Of a DNA stretch of 64,000 nt, positions 1 to 8,759 are shown in pieces (the first letter of the stretch is position 1; each line of letters starts with the position of its first letter). Both the position numbers and the translations under genes were made by a program. The DNA lies in NCBI GenBank assembly GCA_964583335.1, contig CAZOVG010000002.1:124001-188000 (forward strand), in the 5' to 3' direction. This DNA is from JAGNKE01 sp964583335 (GTDB taxonomy: Bacteria; Pseudomonadota; Alphaproteobacteria; Micavibrionales; Micavibrionaceae). A model generated the notes under the pieces. The model saw only the letters and a list, made by a program, of their open reading frames with translations, was not told the origin of the DNA and searched no databases.

Positions 1-138
1 TATGCGGCCTATGTCGTTTCGCCCTCGTTTACGGGGAAAAGCCGGGTTCAACAGCATAAAATGGTGTATGACGCCATGAAGGGCAAAATGGGCGACGAGT
101 TGCACGCGCTGGCGCTGCAGACCTCCGCGCCCGAGTAA
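1..138 (+). CDS. bolA: BolA family protein, C-terminal part (cut by window edge)
   Basis: The reading frame is open from the first base and ends at a TAA at 136-138, giving 45 residues. It contains the BolA C-terminal signature: F-x-G-K-S-R-V-x-x-H-(K/R)-M-V-Y, followed by ELHALAL. BolA proteins pair with monothiol CGFS glutaredoxins to bind and move [2Fe-2S] clusters, and the next gene, 29 bases downstream on the same strand, is such a glutaredoxin. The pairing supports the call strongly. The 5' end lies outside the window, so start and promoter cannot be given. Confidence 0.9.
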   Translation, partial: YAAYVVSPSFTGKSRVQQHKMVYDAMKGKMGDELHALALQTSAPE

Positions 139-167
139 TTTTATTTCAAGCATTAAGGAGTTCCATC

Positions 168-500
168 ATGGAAAACGTCATCTTCGACCGTATTCGCAAA
201 GAGCTGAAAGAAAACGATATCGTTCTGTTCATGAAGGGCACGGCGGCGTATCCGCAGTGCGGGTTTTCATCGCTGGTCGTGCAGGTCCTGACGCATCTGG
301 GGCTGCCGTTCCGGGACATCAACGTTCTGGAGGACAACGATATCCGCGAGGGGATCAAGGAATTCACCGACTGGCCGACCATTCCGCAGCTTTACGTGAA
401 GGGCGAGTTTATCGGCGGGTCGGACATCGTGCGCGAGATGTACCAGACCGGGGAACTGCAGGAGCTTTTGGCGGATAAGGGTCTGCTGAACGCGGCTTGA
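168..500 (+). CDS. grxD: Monothiol glutaredoxin, Grx4/GrxD type
   Basis: This is a 110-residue CGFS glutaredoxin, the usual length for the bacterial Grx4 family. The CGFS motif is at residues 31-34, preceded by the FMKG lysine (K23). The cis-proline segment TIPQLYV is at 71-77 and the GGSD glutathione-binding loop at 83-86. It carries no second active-site cysteine, as expected for a protein that ligates a glutathione-coordinated Fe-S cluster rather than acting as a dithiol reductase. AAGGAG about six bases before the ATG fixes the start. With bolA directly upstream it forms the classic BolA-Grx4 iron-sulfur trafficking pair in the cytoplasm. Confidence 0.96.
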   Translation: MENVIFDRIRKELKENDIVLFMKGTAAYPQCGFSSLVVQVLTHLGLPFRDINVLEDNDIREGIKEFTDWPTIPQLYVKGEFIGGSDIVREMYQTGELQELLADKGLLNAA

Positions 501-563
501 TTTCAGTTCACCGCTGTTTTTTTCAAACACAACGATCATAACGCACACCACGAGAGCCAGCGT

Positions 564-650
564 GTTCCGGCGAAGGCCGGAATGCGCGGACGGGCCTGAC
601 TGGATCCCCGCCTACGCGGGGATGACAGGTGAGGCGCGCGGATGACAGAG
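564..650. repeat. Dispersed palindromic intergenic repeat (copy near grxD)
   Basis: The block contains two inverted elements. One is GTTCCGGCGAAGGCCGGAAT near 564-583. The other is GGATCCCCGCCTACGCGGGG at about 602-621, followed by ATGACAG, and GATGACAG recurs at about 640-647. Palindromes of the same CCCCGC...GCGGGG design, or the trailing ATGACA motif, recur near 9.0, 10.5, 25.0, 25.35 and 59.1 kb, always between genes. The arrangement suggests a genome-wide intergenic repeat family. Function is unknown; hairpins in transcripts or non-autonomous mobile elements are possibilities. Confidence 0.6.
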
Positions 651-674
651 AGGCCGGGTTTTACGGCGATACTC

Positions 675-1196
675 TCATTCAAATAGACCTTGATATGTTA
701 CTGATAAGACGCCGTCATATTCCTTAAGCGTAAAACGGGAGTGCCCTTCTATTACTGCACGTTTTGATAGTTTCTGATCTACAGACAAAATGACAAAACG
801 AAGCAAGTAGCTTGTATTTAAATCAAGCGGTTTGGCAGGAACAGGGTTTCTTAAACCACTAATTTTCTGGCCATAAAAAATTTCGTCGGGCATTTCAATA
901 AACTCAGTCTTGTATCCGTTAAAAAATTCGTGGGCTACGCGTTTGCTTAACATTTTCCATACTGGATCACATAAGTCTGTTTTTCGACATGATGCGGGTG
1001 TTACGCTCAGTTCCAAAATGTAAAAATCAGAATTATCAGCGTCAGAGTAATGGTTGGTAATAGTCTCTTTGAGATGTGGCAAGAGTACCGACTCTTCCTT
1101 TACTTCTACTGCCAGCGTTAACGGTGCCCGAACGCATGCTGCAAGAAGCAATAATGAAAGCGATTGGATTAGTTTTTGTCTTTTTTTCGTTTTCAC
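675..1196 (-). CDS. Putative lipoprotein, unknown function
   Basis: A 173-residue protein starts at GTG, eight bases after rodA ends, with TAGGAG just upstream of the start. The open frame continues much further upstream but there it is only the shadow of rodA, so this start is preferred. Residues 1-8 are strongly basic, followed by a hydrophobic stretch and the lipobox-like L-A-A-C with Cys21. The mature part has no family I recognise; it has two close cysteines (S-C-R-K-T-D-L-C) and no further membrane segment. Codon use is AT-richer than in the mre/mrd genes. Its position suggests co-transcription as the last gene of the rod-shape operon, but nothing shows a role in it. Confidence 0.7.
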   Translation of the reverse strand: MKTKKRQKLIQSLSLLLLAACVRAPLTLAVEVKEESVLLPHLKETITNHYSDADNSDFYILELSVTPASCRKTDLCDPVWKMLSKRVAHEFFNGYKTEFIEMPDEIFYGQKISGLRNPVPAKPLDLNTSYLLRFVILSVDQKLSKRAVIEGHSRFTLKEYDGVLSVTYQGLFE

Positions 1197-1204
1197 TTTA
1201 ACTC

Positions 1205-2335
1205 CTATCGCGTCACCTTGCTGTGGCGGTAGACGTGGCAGGACATGATCAGGCCGAAGCCCGCGAGGCAGGCCAGCATTGCCGTTCCGCCGTGGGAGAC
1301 CATCGGCAGGGGCACGCCGACGACGGGGATCAGGCCCATCACCATTGCGATATTGATATAGATGTGCAGGGAGTAGTTGATCGTCAGGCCCGCCGCGAGG
1401 TAGCGCCCGAAATTGTGGCGGCAGCGCAGCGCGATGCGCAGGCACACGATGAAGATCAGCGCGAAGAGCACCAGAAGGGCTATGCCGCCGACAAGGCCCC
1501 ATTCCTCGGCGTAGAGGGTGAAAATAAAATCCGTCTGTTTTTCGGGCAGGAAGTTGAGGCGGCTTTGCGTGCCCTGCATGAAGCCCTTGCCGTGCATACC
1601 GCCGGAGCCGAGGGCGATTTTCGATTGGGTGATATGGTAGCCCGCGCCGAGAGGATCGGATTCCGGGTCGAGGAAGGTTAGAACCCTCTGCCTCTGGTAA
1701 TCGTGCATCAGCTGCCAGCCGATGGGGATGGAGATGAGCACCGCCCCGATGCCGCAGATGAAGATCCAGAGCGGCGCGCCCGCGATAAAGACCAGCCCCG
1801 CCCCCGCCATAAGGATCATCAACGCCGTTCCGAGATCGGGTTGAAGCAACACCAAGCCCACGGGCGCGATGATGATGGCGGCCGGAACGATCAGGAACGT
1901 CAGGCGGCGGGTCTGTTCCGGCCCGGCGCCATGGAAATGGCGCGCCAGACACATAATGACCGCGATCTTCATGAGTTCGGAGGGTTGTAGCTGGATGAAG
2001 CCGAGATTGATCCAGCGCTGCGCCCCCATGCCGATGTGGCCCATAATCTCCACGAGGATCAGGAGTATAAACACACCGATATAAAACGGCCAGGCGATGC
2101 GGTACCACCATTTCACATCGACCATCGCAATGGTCATCATCAGCCCGAGGCCGACCATAAATCGCACGAAGTGGTTGCCCGCCCATTTGCTCATATCCCC
2201 GCCACCAGCGGAATAGAGCGCGGTCACGCCCACGGCCATGACACAGCAGAGCAGAATGACAAGAACCCAGTTTAGGCTCAGAAACCTCTGGATTATGCTT
2301 TGTTCGGGCGAAAGAAAGAGCGAGTCGCGGATCAT
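1205..2335 (-). CDS. rodA: Rod-shape SEDS glycosyltransferase RodA
   Basis: The 376-residue polytopic membrane protein belongs to the FtsW/RodA/SpoVE (SEDS) family. These proteins polymerise glycan strands from lipid II and work with a class B PBP; RodA serves the elongasome. Diagnostic segments are the GAQRWI-x-L-G motif with QPSELMK after it, LLQPDLGTAL, and the C-terminal MVSHGG block. About ten transmembrane helices are visible. The start codon overlaps the mrdA stop by 4 bases (ATGA), so translation is coupled to its partner PBP2. FtsW, the division paralogue, is encoded separately in the dcw cluster of this window, which settles the RodA assignment. Confidence 0.96.
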   Translation of the reverse strand: MIRDSLFLSPEQSIIQRFLSLNWVLVILLCCVMAVGVTALYSAGGGDMSKWAGNHFVRFMVGLGLMMTIAMVDVKWWYRIAWPFYIGVFILLILVEIMGHIGMGAQRWINLGFIQLQPSELMKIAVIMCLARHFHGAGPEQTRRLTFLIVPAAIIIAPVGLVLLQPDLGTALMILMAGAGLVFIAGAPLWIFICGIGAVLISIPIGWQLMHDYQRQRVLTFLDPESDPLGAGYHITQSKIALGSGGMHGKGFMQGTQSRLNFLPEKQTDFIFTLYAEEWGLVGGIALLVLFALIFIVCLRIALRCRHNFGRYLAAGLTINYSLHIYINIAMVMGLIPVVGVPLPMVSHGGTAMLACLAGFGLIMSCHVYRHSKVTR

Positions 2336-4320
2336 TGCGGGCCAGCCTTTCTTTTGGGTTTAACGCCGGGCGTAATCAGGCCGCCCTTACGTTCGGAGAC
2401 GCCCATATCCTCATGCGTTTCATTTTCTGCCGGCGGCGGGATTACGATGCCCTGCTCCGGCTGCGCGTACAAGGCCGTCATGGAGGCCGGGTCACGGCTT
2501 TGCGCACGGATCAGGAGTTCCTTAGCGATAGGCGCAGCGGCGCGGGAACCGCCCACGCCGTGTTCCACCACGACGCTGCAGACATAGCGCGGCGCGTGGA
2601 TCGGCGCATAACCGACGAAGAGCGCATGGTGGCGCTGTTCCCACGGCAGATCTTCGTTTTTGACGCGCAGACGGCGCTGTTCTTTTGTGATGCGCACGAC
2701 CTGCGCCGTTCCGGTTTTGCCGCCCATTTCCATTCCGGGTTCGGTGATCCGCGAAGCGTAGGCCGTGCCGCCTGGCTCATTTACGACCTTTTCCATGCCG
2801 GTGAGCATCAGCCTGAGGTGCTCGTCCCGGGCGGCTTCAATTTTCGGCCAGCTTTCAACACCGCGCACCGTGTCTCCGATCTGTGCGGTCAGCCAAGGCT
2901 TTACGGCAAACCCTCCGTTTACGAGGCGGGCGGTCATCACGGCCAGCTGTAGGGGCGTTGTGAGGACATAGCCCTGCCCGATCGCGTTCACCACCGTTTC
3001 GCCGCGATGCCAGCGTTCGCCGAAGCGGGCGTATTTCCATGCGCGGTCGGGGACGATTCCGGGGCGCTCATCATCAAGATCGAAGCCATATTTTTCACCC
3101 AAGCCGAAGCGCCGGGAGACTCCGGCTATGGCATCGATGCCCATTTCGTTGGCGATTGTATAGAAATACGTGTCGCAGGATTTCTGAAGCGCCGTGACGA
3201 CATCTACGCGCCCGTGGCCTTCGGGCTTCCAGCAGTGAAATTTGTCTTTTCCCATCATATAGAAGCCGGGGCAGTAGACCGTGCGTCCGGCGGGTATGCC
3301 GTGTTCCAGCCCCGCGATGGCCGTGAGCATCTTGAAGGTCGAGCCGGGCGGATATTGACCAACCAGCGCCTTGTGCATGAGCGGGAGGGACGAGTCTTCC
3401 TGAAGGCTTTTCCATATGTTGCGCGGGATACCGCGTGAGAAAAGGTTGGGATCGTAGCCGGGGTGAGACGCCATAACATAGACCGCGCCCGTGTGCGCGT
3501 CCATGACGACGGCGGAGGCGCTGCGCTCCTTTGAGAGAACCTCGTGCGCGTACCGTTGCATCTCGGCATCGATTGTCAGCGTAATACGGTCGCCCGGTAT
3601 GGGGTCTTTATGGCTTAACTCGCGGACCTCCCGCCCGACGACGTTGACCTCCATCTCCGCTGCGCCCGCCTTTCCGCGCATCTCGCGATCATATTGCTTT
3701 TCGATTCCGATCTTGCCGATTTTGAAGCCGGGAAGCGAGAGGACGGGCTGCTTTTCACCCTCAGCCTTGAGGATATCCTCGGATACCGCACCGACATAGC
3801 CGGTGAGGTGCGAGCTGGTGAGGCCGAAGGGGTAGGTCCGGGTTTCGCCCTTGTCGATTAGAAGTCCGGGGAGTTCGGGCAGATTGACCTCTATGGTCGC
3901 CACCTCGTCCCATGTCAGTTCCTCCTTGACCTTGACGGGCAGGAATTTGGGAATTTTCGAGGCTTGCTCGATTACGCTGTCGATCGTGTGTTCCTCAAGA
4001 AAAATGAAGCGGCGCAGGGCCTCCAGAGAAGCGCGCATGTCGCGGGCTTGTTCACGGATGATGTGGACCTGAAAATTCTCCACGTTGAGAGCGAGCGGAA
4101 CGCCAAAACGGTCAACGATGAGTCCGCGTGGCGGGGCGATGAGGCGGATGTTGATGCGGTTTTGGTCGGAGAGCATCTTGTAGCGGTTGCCCTGCACCAG
4201 TTGAAGGTAGGCCAGACGGCCGCCTAAAACGCCCAGACCGAGGACTTGCAGCCCACCGATCAGAACCGTTCGGCGGGAAAAAGTTTTGAGGCCATCGTCA
4301 TCGTTTTTTCTTTTGGCCAT
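2332..4320 (-). CDS. mrdA: Penicillin-binding protein 2 (elongasome transpeptidase)
   Basis: The 662-residue class B PBP has a short cytoplasmic N-terminus, one membrane anchor (about residues 18-40), a pedestal domain (NRINIRLIAPPRGLIVDRFG) and a C-terminal transpeptidase domain. The three catalytic motifs are present: S-T-F-K at 327-330 with nucleophile Ser327, S-C-D at 381-383 and K-T-G-T at 535-538. It cross-links peptidoglycan in the periplasm during cell elongation with RodA and MreBCD. It lies six bases after mreD and overlaps rodA by four. The S-x-D second motif is typical of PBP2 rather than the S-x-N of FtsI, which separates it from the PBP3 at 52-54 kb. Confidence 0.96.
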   Translation of the reverse strand: MAKRKNDDDGLKTFSRRTVLIGGLQVLGLGVLGGRLAYLQLVQGNRYKMLSDQNRINIRLIAPPRGLIVDRFGVPLALNVENFQVHIIREQARDMRASLEALRRFIFLEEHTIDSVIEQASKIPKFLPVKVKEELTWDEVATIEVNLPELPGLLIDKGETRTYPFGLTSSHLTGYVGAVSEDILKAEGEKQPVLSLPGFKIGKIGIEKQYDREMRGKAGAAEMEVNVVGREVRELSHKDPIPGDRITLTIDAEMQRYAHEVLSKERSASAVVMDAHTGAVYVMASHPGYDPNLFSRGIPRNIWKSLQEDSSLPLMHKALVGQYPPGSTFKMLTAIAGLEHGIPAGRTVYCPGFYMMGKDKFHCWKPEGHGRVDVVTALQKSCDTYFYTIANEMGIDAIAGVSRRFGLGEKYGFDLDDERPGIVPDRAWKYARFGERWHRGETVVNAIGQGYVLTTPLQLAVMTARLVNGGFAVKPWLTAQIGDTVRGVESWPKIEAARDEHLRLMLTGMEKVVNEPGGTAYASRITEPGMEMGGKTGTAQVVRITKEQRRLRVKNEDLPWEQRHHALFVGYAPIHAPRYVCSVVVEHGVGGSRAAAPIAKELLIRAQSRDPASMTALYAQPEQGIVIPPPAENETHEDMGVSERKGGLITPGVKPKRKAGPQ

Positions 4321-4326
4321 GATGCC

Positions 4327-4860
4327 TCAAAATTTTAGTCTGTAGCCACCCGGACCAGCGGGCAAAAGCTGGTGCGTGGCATGAAGCAGGATACTCACCG
4401 GGGGGAAAAGAACTGCGCCGAGCGCAATCATCGCCGGGATTGTTTCCGGCGCGCTCCAGGACAGGTTCAGCGCGCCGTAGATCAGCCATTGCGCGGCGGC
4501 GGCGATCGCGCAGACGATGATGAAGCCGAGCCAGACGATCATGAACGGCTGGCCCATCAGAAAAAGACGCTGGTCCGTCACCAGCCACCGGGCCGCCACA
4601 AGCACGAACGCATTGAGGCCGACGGGTGCGCCGCTGAGCAAATCCAGCATGATGCCCAGAATGAAGACGAGCCAGAGGGGCACCAGAGTCGGGCGGTAGG
4701 CGGACCAATAATAAATGCCCATCAGGAGGAAGGGTGCGCCGGCATCTCCGGCGGAGAGCAAAAGCGGGGCCTGCACATTCACCAGGAATAGGCAGACGAT
4801 CAAAATATAAGCAAGTGCGAAGCCTGTAAATTCTGCGGAGAGGTAGGCGTTATCGGTCAT
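4327..4860 (-). CDS. mreD: Rod shape-determining protein MreD
   Basis: A 177-residue, very hydrophobic protein with five or six predicted membrane helices fits MreD, the poorly conserved integral membrane partner of MreC. The sequence alone is a weak match, as is usual for MreD. The identification rests on size, topology and position between mreC (4-base overlap) and mrdA (6-base gap). The segment LDLLSGAPVGLNAFVLVAARWLV resembles the conserved G-x-P-x-G-x-N-A region of the family. It is expected to stabilise the MreBCD scaffold at the inner membrane. Confidence 0.9.
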   Translation of the reverse strand: MTDNAYLSAEFTGFALAYILIVCLFLVNVQAPLLLSAGDAGAPFLLMGIYYWSAYRPTLVPLWLVFILGIMLDLLSGAPVGLNAFVLVAARWLVTDQRLFLMGQPFMIVWLGFIIVCAIAAAAQWLIYGALNLSWSAPETIPAMIALGAVLFPPVSILLHATHQLLPAGPGGYRLKF

Positions 4861-5774
4861 TGCGGAATCCCCTCCTCTTGCGGGCTTATTTTTCCGCCGT
4901 CTTTATTCAGAGGCTGAAGGATATTGCCGTACGGAGCCTTTTTGGCATGCTGTTTGAGTATGCGAACGAAGCGCAGACGGTCAAGATCAGAGAAAAGCTC
5001 AACCGTCTTTTTGCCGTCTACATCCGTGACGACGCGGCCCACGGGCAAGCCCGGGGGATAGCCGCCGCCGTGGCCGGAGGTGACGATGCGCGCCCCTTCG
5101 GGGATGTCGCTGTCTTTTGGGTAATGGATGAGTTCGGGGCGATCGACATTGGTGCCGCGCATGATCGCGTGAAGCAGCGTATCCTCGACCAGAACAGGGA
5201 CGCGGGAGTTGATGTCGGTCAGAAGAAGAACGCGGCCGGAAGCTTCGCCGGTTTCAACCACACGGCCCACAAGCCCGACACCGGAAAGCGCCGTATCGCC
5301 CTTGGCCAAGCCATCCGATGCGCCTGCGCCCACGAGTACGCTTTTGACGAAATTCTGGCCTGCGCCTGCGATGATACGCGTGCTGACATAGTCATATTCC
5401 GGATCGGCCTTCAGATTCAGCAATTCGCGCAAGGATTTGTTCTCGGATTCGAGCAGCAGAGCCATGTGGTACCATTCACGCAAGCGTGCGTTTTCAGATT
5501 CCAGCCTTTGGGATTCTGCCCTCAGAGCCGCGATGTCTTGAATGTTCGTAAAAAATGCCGCCATATTTTCAAAGGGTATGGCGACAATTGAAAGCACAGG
5601 CGCGAATCGGTCGGCCAGCGCGGTGCGGATGCCTTCGAAATAAGCGGGGCGCAGGGTGGAGAAAATCATCAAAATAAGGCACAGAACGATCAGAACAAGC
5701 GACCAGAGCGCCGTTACCCCGACGGGAAACGGGGCGATCCTTGCGATCTTTCTGGTCAGCGCGTTGCGTTTCAA
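4857..5774 (-). CDS. mreC: Rod shape-determining protein MreC
   Basis: The 305-residue protein has one N-terminal transmembrane helix (about residues 20-45) and a coiled coil rich in E/L/R (about 75-115, AALRAESQRLESENARLREW). A periplasmic beta domain follows, with the MreC signature DGLAKGDTALSGVGLVGRV and DINSRVPV. MreC is the bitopic scaffold linking cytoplasmic MreB to PBP2 and RodA. Its stop overlaps the mreD start, and mreB lies 168 bases upstream. The C-terminal tail is polar and slightly longer than the beta core needs, which is common in alphaproteobacteria. Confidence 0.95.
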   Translation of the reverse strand: MKRNALTRKIARIAPFPVGVTALWSLVLIVLCLILMIFSTLRPAYFEGIRTALADRFAPVLSIVAIPFENMAAFFTNIQDIAALRAESQRLESENARLREWYHMALLLESENKSLRELLNLKADPEYDYVSTRIIAGAGQNFVKSVLVGAGASDGLAKGDTALSGVGLVGRVVETGEASGRVLLLTDINSRVPVLVEDTLLHAIMRGTNVDRPELIHYPKDSDIPEGARIVTSGHGGGYPPGLPVGRVVTDVDGKKTVELFSDLDRLRFVRILKQHAKKAPYGNILQPLNKDGGKISPQEEGIPQ

Positions 5775-5942
5775 GCGTCCTGCTCTTTATGTTCTCTGAT
5801 GCTTATGCTTCTCAGTGTTAGAGAAGGGCCCGGTCAATTGCAAGACGCGCAAATCGACACTGTCCCCGCGCGGCTTTCGGCGGGATACCCTGTCTTCGAA
5901 CACGTCAGTTTTTATGTTTTGTCTTTATCTTTTTCGAGGCCG

Positions 5943-6983
5943 TCAATACGTTCCGATCAGAACGTGGCGCAGCGCCTTGCCCGCCTCAAGCGCGTGGCCG
6001 GTGCCGAGCGCGACGCAGGAGAGCGGATCGTCCGCGAGCGTGATGGCGAGGCCGGTGGCGTGGCGGAGCACGAAATCGAGATTGGTGAGCAGCGCGCCGC
6101 CGCCCGTCAGGACGATGCCGCGATCCACGATATCGGCGGCGAGTTCGGGCGCGGTGTGCTCGAGGGCGACCTTTACGCCCTCCACGATCTGGCCCACAGG
6201 TTCGGCCAGCGCCTCGGCGACCTGGCGTTCGGTGACCACGATTTCCTTGGGCACGCCGTTCATCAGGTCGCGGCCGCGAATTTCCATCGTGCGCCCTTCC
6301 CCGTCGCCGGGCAGGCAGGCGGAGCCGATTTCCTTTTTGATGCGCTCGGCGGTGCTTTCGCCGATGAGAAGGTTATGAACGCGGCGGATGTAGGCGATGA
6401 TCGCCTCGTCCATCTTGTCGCCGCCGACGCGCACGGAGCGCGAATAGACGATGCCGCCCAGCGAGATGACCGCGACCTCGGTCGTGCCGCCGCCGATATC
6501 AACGACCATGGAGCCGGTGGGTTCGGTGACGGGGAGGCCCGAGCCGATGGCGGCAGCCATGGGTTCCTCGATCAGATAAACCTCGGAGGCGCCCGCGCTT
6601 TCGGCGGATTCCTGGATGGCGCGGCGCTCAACGGCGGTGGAGCCGGAGGGCACGCAGATAATCATTTTGGGGGACACGAAAGAGCGGCGGTTATGAACCT
6701 TGCGGATGAAGTGCTTGATCATCGCCTCGGTCACCTCGAAATCGGCGATGACGCCGTCGCGCAGGGGGCGGATGGCCACGATGCTGCCGGGGGTGCGGCC
6801 CAGCATCTGCTTGGCCTCGTTGCCGACGGCGAGGGTCTGTTTCTTACCGCCCACGATGGACATGGCCACGACCGACGGTTCGTTGAGCACGATTCCCTGA
6901 TCCTTGACATAGACCAGCGTGTTCGCGGTTCCGAGATCGATCGCCATATCCGACGACATAAACCCAAAAAGCCTGGAAAACAT
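5943..6983 (-). CDS. mreB: Actin-like cell shape protein MreB
   Basis: At 346 residues this is a full-length MreB. It opens with MFSRLFGFMSSDMAIDLGTAN, in which the phosphate-1 loop (D-L-G-T-A-N) is complete. Later come the phosphate-2 segment VVDIGGGTTEVAVIS and the adenosine motif GIVLTGGGALL. MreB forms membrane-bound antiparallel filaments that orient the elongation machinery. The 168-base gap to mreC suggests a separate ribosome-loading or processing region, but no strong terminator is visible there. The alternative start (MSSDMAID) would remove the amphipathic N-terminal segment that binds membrane, so the longer form is preferred. Confidence 0.98.
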   Translation of the reverse strand: MFSRLFGFMSSDMAIDLGTANTLVYVKDQGIVLNEPSVVAMSIVGGKKQTLAVGNEAKQMLGRTPGSIVAIRPLRDGVIADFEVTEAMIKHFIRKVHNRRSFVSPKMIICVPSGSTAVERRAIQESAESAGASEVYLIEEPMAAAIGSGLPVTEPTGSMVVDIGGGTTEVAVISLGGIVYSRSVRVGGDKMDEAIIAYIRRVHNLLIGESTAERIKKEIGSACLPGDGEGRTMEIRGRDLMNGVPKEIVVTERQVAEALAEPVGQIVEGVKVALEHTAPELAADIVDRGIVLTGGGALLTNLDFVLRHATGLAITLADDPLSCVALGTGHALEAGKALRHVLIGTY

Positions 6984-7187
6984 AAGCGTTTTGCCCGTTC
7001 GAGAGAGGTATTACAAAAAAGCGCAGAGCTATTTACGGTATAGCAAACCGCAGAGCAGATTGCACTATCCCACTATACTCTATCACAAGACTTTCAACAG
7101 GATCGCACAGGATTTTTTTCGCGGCGCGATGCCCCGGCACACAGATTTTTGATAATGTGGAAGAAATCAGGAAGAAACAGCCAGCAG

Positions 7188-7209
7188 CCGCCACACGCGT
7201 GTGTGGCGG
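7188..7209 (-). terminator. Stem-loop after rpmJ, possible terminator
   Basis: A nine-base-pair perfect stem (CCGCCACAC / GTGTGGCGG) with a four-base loop begins 10 bases after the rpmJ stop. The following minus-strand sequence is only moderately T-rich (CTGTTTCTTCC), so it may be a weak intrinsic terminator or a 3'-end stabiliser. Confidence 0.45.
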
Positions 7210-7219
7210 TCAACGCCGA

Positions 7220-7345
7220 TTAGCCTTGGCGGGCCTTGTAACGCGGATTCTTTTTATTGATCACGTACAGGCGACCCTTACGGCGGACGATCCGGCAGTT
7301 GCGGTCACGTTTTTTCAATGATTTCAGCGAGTTAACAACCTTCAT
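7220..7345 (-). CDS. rpmJ: 50S ribosomal protein L36, YkgO-like (zinc-free) form
   Basis: The 41-residue basic protein begins MKVVNSLKSLKKRDRNCR and ends NPRYKARQG, an obvious match to L36. It is the longer paralogue type of about 41 residues that lacks the four-residue zinc ribbon (only one Cys is present). This form is common as the sole L36 in alphaproteobacteria. It is a single-gene unit on the minus strand between mreB and the divergent EAL gene. Mature location is the large ribosomal subunit. Confidence 0.95.
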   Translation of the reverse strand: MKVVNSLKSLKKRDRNCRIVRRKGRLYVINKKNPRYKARQG

Positions 7346-7541
7346 AGTCCCAATTCCATCGGCAATATTCTTGTCAGAGGCGGACAATAGCGGCCTGCCC
7401 GGCCCGTTGTCAAGGATTGAGTTGGAAAAAAGTGCCTAATATTATGAAAAAGCTTAAGGTTTTTCTCCGCGTTAACCGGACACTAATATAAAGTCTTCAT
7501 AGTGTAACCACTTGTGCGTGTGTGTGTGGGCATTATTCATC

Positions 7542-8759
7542 ATGGAAACAGCCGATTCGAGGAAGGTCTTCAAGGCCGGCGAATTTATCATTAAACAGGG
7601 CGATCCGGGCGAGAGCGCCTATATCATCGAAGAGGGAAAGGTGGAGATCCGCTATACCGATTCGGAGGGGCGGACGCGCGTTCTGGGAACACGCGGGGCG
7701 AACGCGATGATCGGGGAAATGGCCATCATCGACAACGCGCCGCGCACGGCCACGATCGTGGCGCTTGAGGATTCCAAGCTTCTGGAGATTACCAAGGACG
7801 ATTTTTCGCGGCGGCTGGAGCATGCCGATTCGGTTTTGAAGATGGCCACGCAGGTGATCCTGACGCGATACCGCGATACGCTGACGCGGGCGGAGATCTG
7901 GGGCGAGCGGTATCAGTGGCCGCCGGCGGAGATGGTCGAGCTGGGCTATGCCGAGACGACGGACGCGGTGCAGACGATCACCATCGCCAACGAGTTCCGC
8001 GACGCGCTGCTGTCTAAATTCGTGCAGCTTTACTATCAGCCGATCATCAGCCTTTCGAGCGGCGAGATCACCGGGTTCGAGGCGCTCATGCGCTGGAACC
8101 ATCCGAAGAAGGGGTTTATCTCCCCCGCTATCTTCATTCCGGTGGCGGAGGAAAGCGGCCTGATCATCGAGGCGAGCAAGTGGGCGCTGCGCGAGGCGTG
8201 TCTTGCGCTCAAGCGGATCGAGGCGGCCGTGAAGCCGAAGGATAAGCTTTATATGAGCGTGAATTTCTCGAGCGCGGATTTTTCGTCGGACGATTTCATC
8301 GGCAGCGTCTATAACACCATCAGCGAGACGGACGTGGCCGCCGAGCAGGTGCATCTTGAGATCACGGAGCGCGTCCTGATCCAGCAGCCGGACCGGGCGA
8401 AAGAAACTCTGCGCATGTGCCGGAAGGCGGGCATGGGCATTGCTATCGACGATTTCGGAACGGGGTATTCCTCCCTCTCCTATCTGCATTACTTTCCCAT
8501 CGACACGCTCAAGATCGACCAGAGCTTCGTGCGCGACATGCATAAGAACGAGCACAGCCTCGCGCTGGTCAACTCCATCGTCACGCTTGGAAAAAACATG
8601 CGCATGACCACGGTGGCCGAGGGCGTGGAGGCCAAGGAAGAGGCGCACAAGCTGCGGGAGATGGGCTGCGAGCTGGCGCAGGGTTATCTGTTCGCCAAGC
8701 CGATGAGCGAGGCGGACATGATCGAGCGGCTCAAGCTGTGGACGCCGTTTAAGTTTTAG
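7542..8759 (+). CDS. Cyclic-nucleotide-binding / EAL c-di-GMP phosphodiesterase
   Basis: The 405-residue cytoplasmic protein has an N-terminal Crp-type cNMP-binding domain (about 5-115). Its phosphate-binding cassette is G-E-M-A-I-I-D-N-A-P-R-T-A at about 58-70. A C-terminal EAL domain spans about 150-400. The catalytic set looks complete: E180 (EAL), N241, E273, D303-D304 (DDFGTGYSS), K324, E360 and Q380 (QGYLFAKP), so active hydrolysis of c-di-GMP is expected. I chose the ATG at 7542; an upstream TTG in a GTGTGTG tract would add an unusual cysteine-rich leader. There is no membrane segment. It would let a cyclic nucleotide, perhaps cAMP, control c-di-GMP turnover, and a cyclase gene lies 3 kb away. 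Confidence 0.93.
   Translation: METADSRKVFKAGEFIIKQGDPGESAYIIEEGKVEIRYTDSEGRTRVLGTRGANAMIGEMAIIDNAPRTATIVALEDSKLLEITKDDFSRRLEHADSVLKMATQVILTRYRDTLTRAEIWGERYQWPPAEMVELGYAETTDAVQTITIANEFRDALLSKFVQLYYQPIISLSSGEITGFEALMRWNHPKKGFISPAIFIPVAEESGLIIEASKWALREACLALKRIEAAVKPKDKLYMSVNFSSADFSSDDFIGSVYNTISETDVAAEQVHLEITERVLIQQPDRAKETLRMCRKAGMGIAIDDFGTGYSSLSYLHYFPIDTLKIDQSFVRDMHKNEHSLALVNSIVTLGKNMRMTTVAEGVEAKEEAHKLREMGCELAQGYLFAKPMSEADMIERLKLWTPFKF

Noticed and set aside
1197..2186. Upstream extension of the putative lipoprotein to 503 residues
   Set aside because: The extension is out of frame with and fully inside rodA. GTG at 1196 has its own TAGGAG and gives a proper signal sequence.
7420..7500. Possible CtrA site (two TTAA boxes) upstream of the EAL gene
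   Set aside because: The two TTAA units are 14 bases apart, whereas the CtrA consensus requires 7.
7512..7541. TTG start extending the EAL protein by ten residues
   Set aside because: The leader would be MCVCVWALFI, encoded by a GTGTGTG tract without a ribosome site. The internal ATG fits the cNMP domain boundary better.
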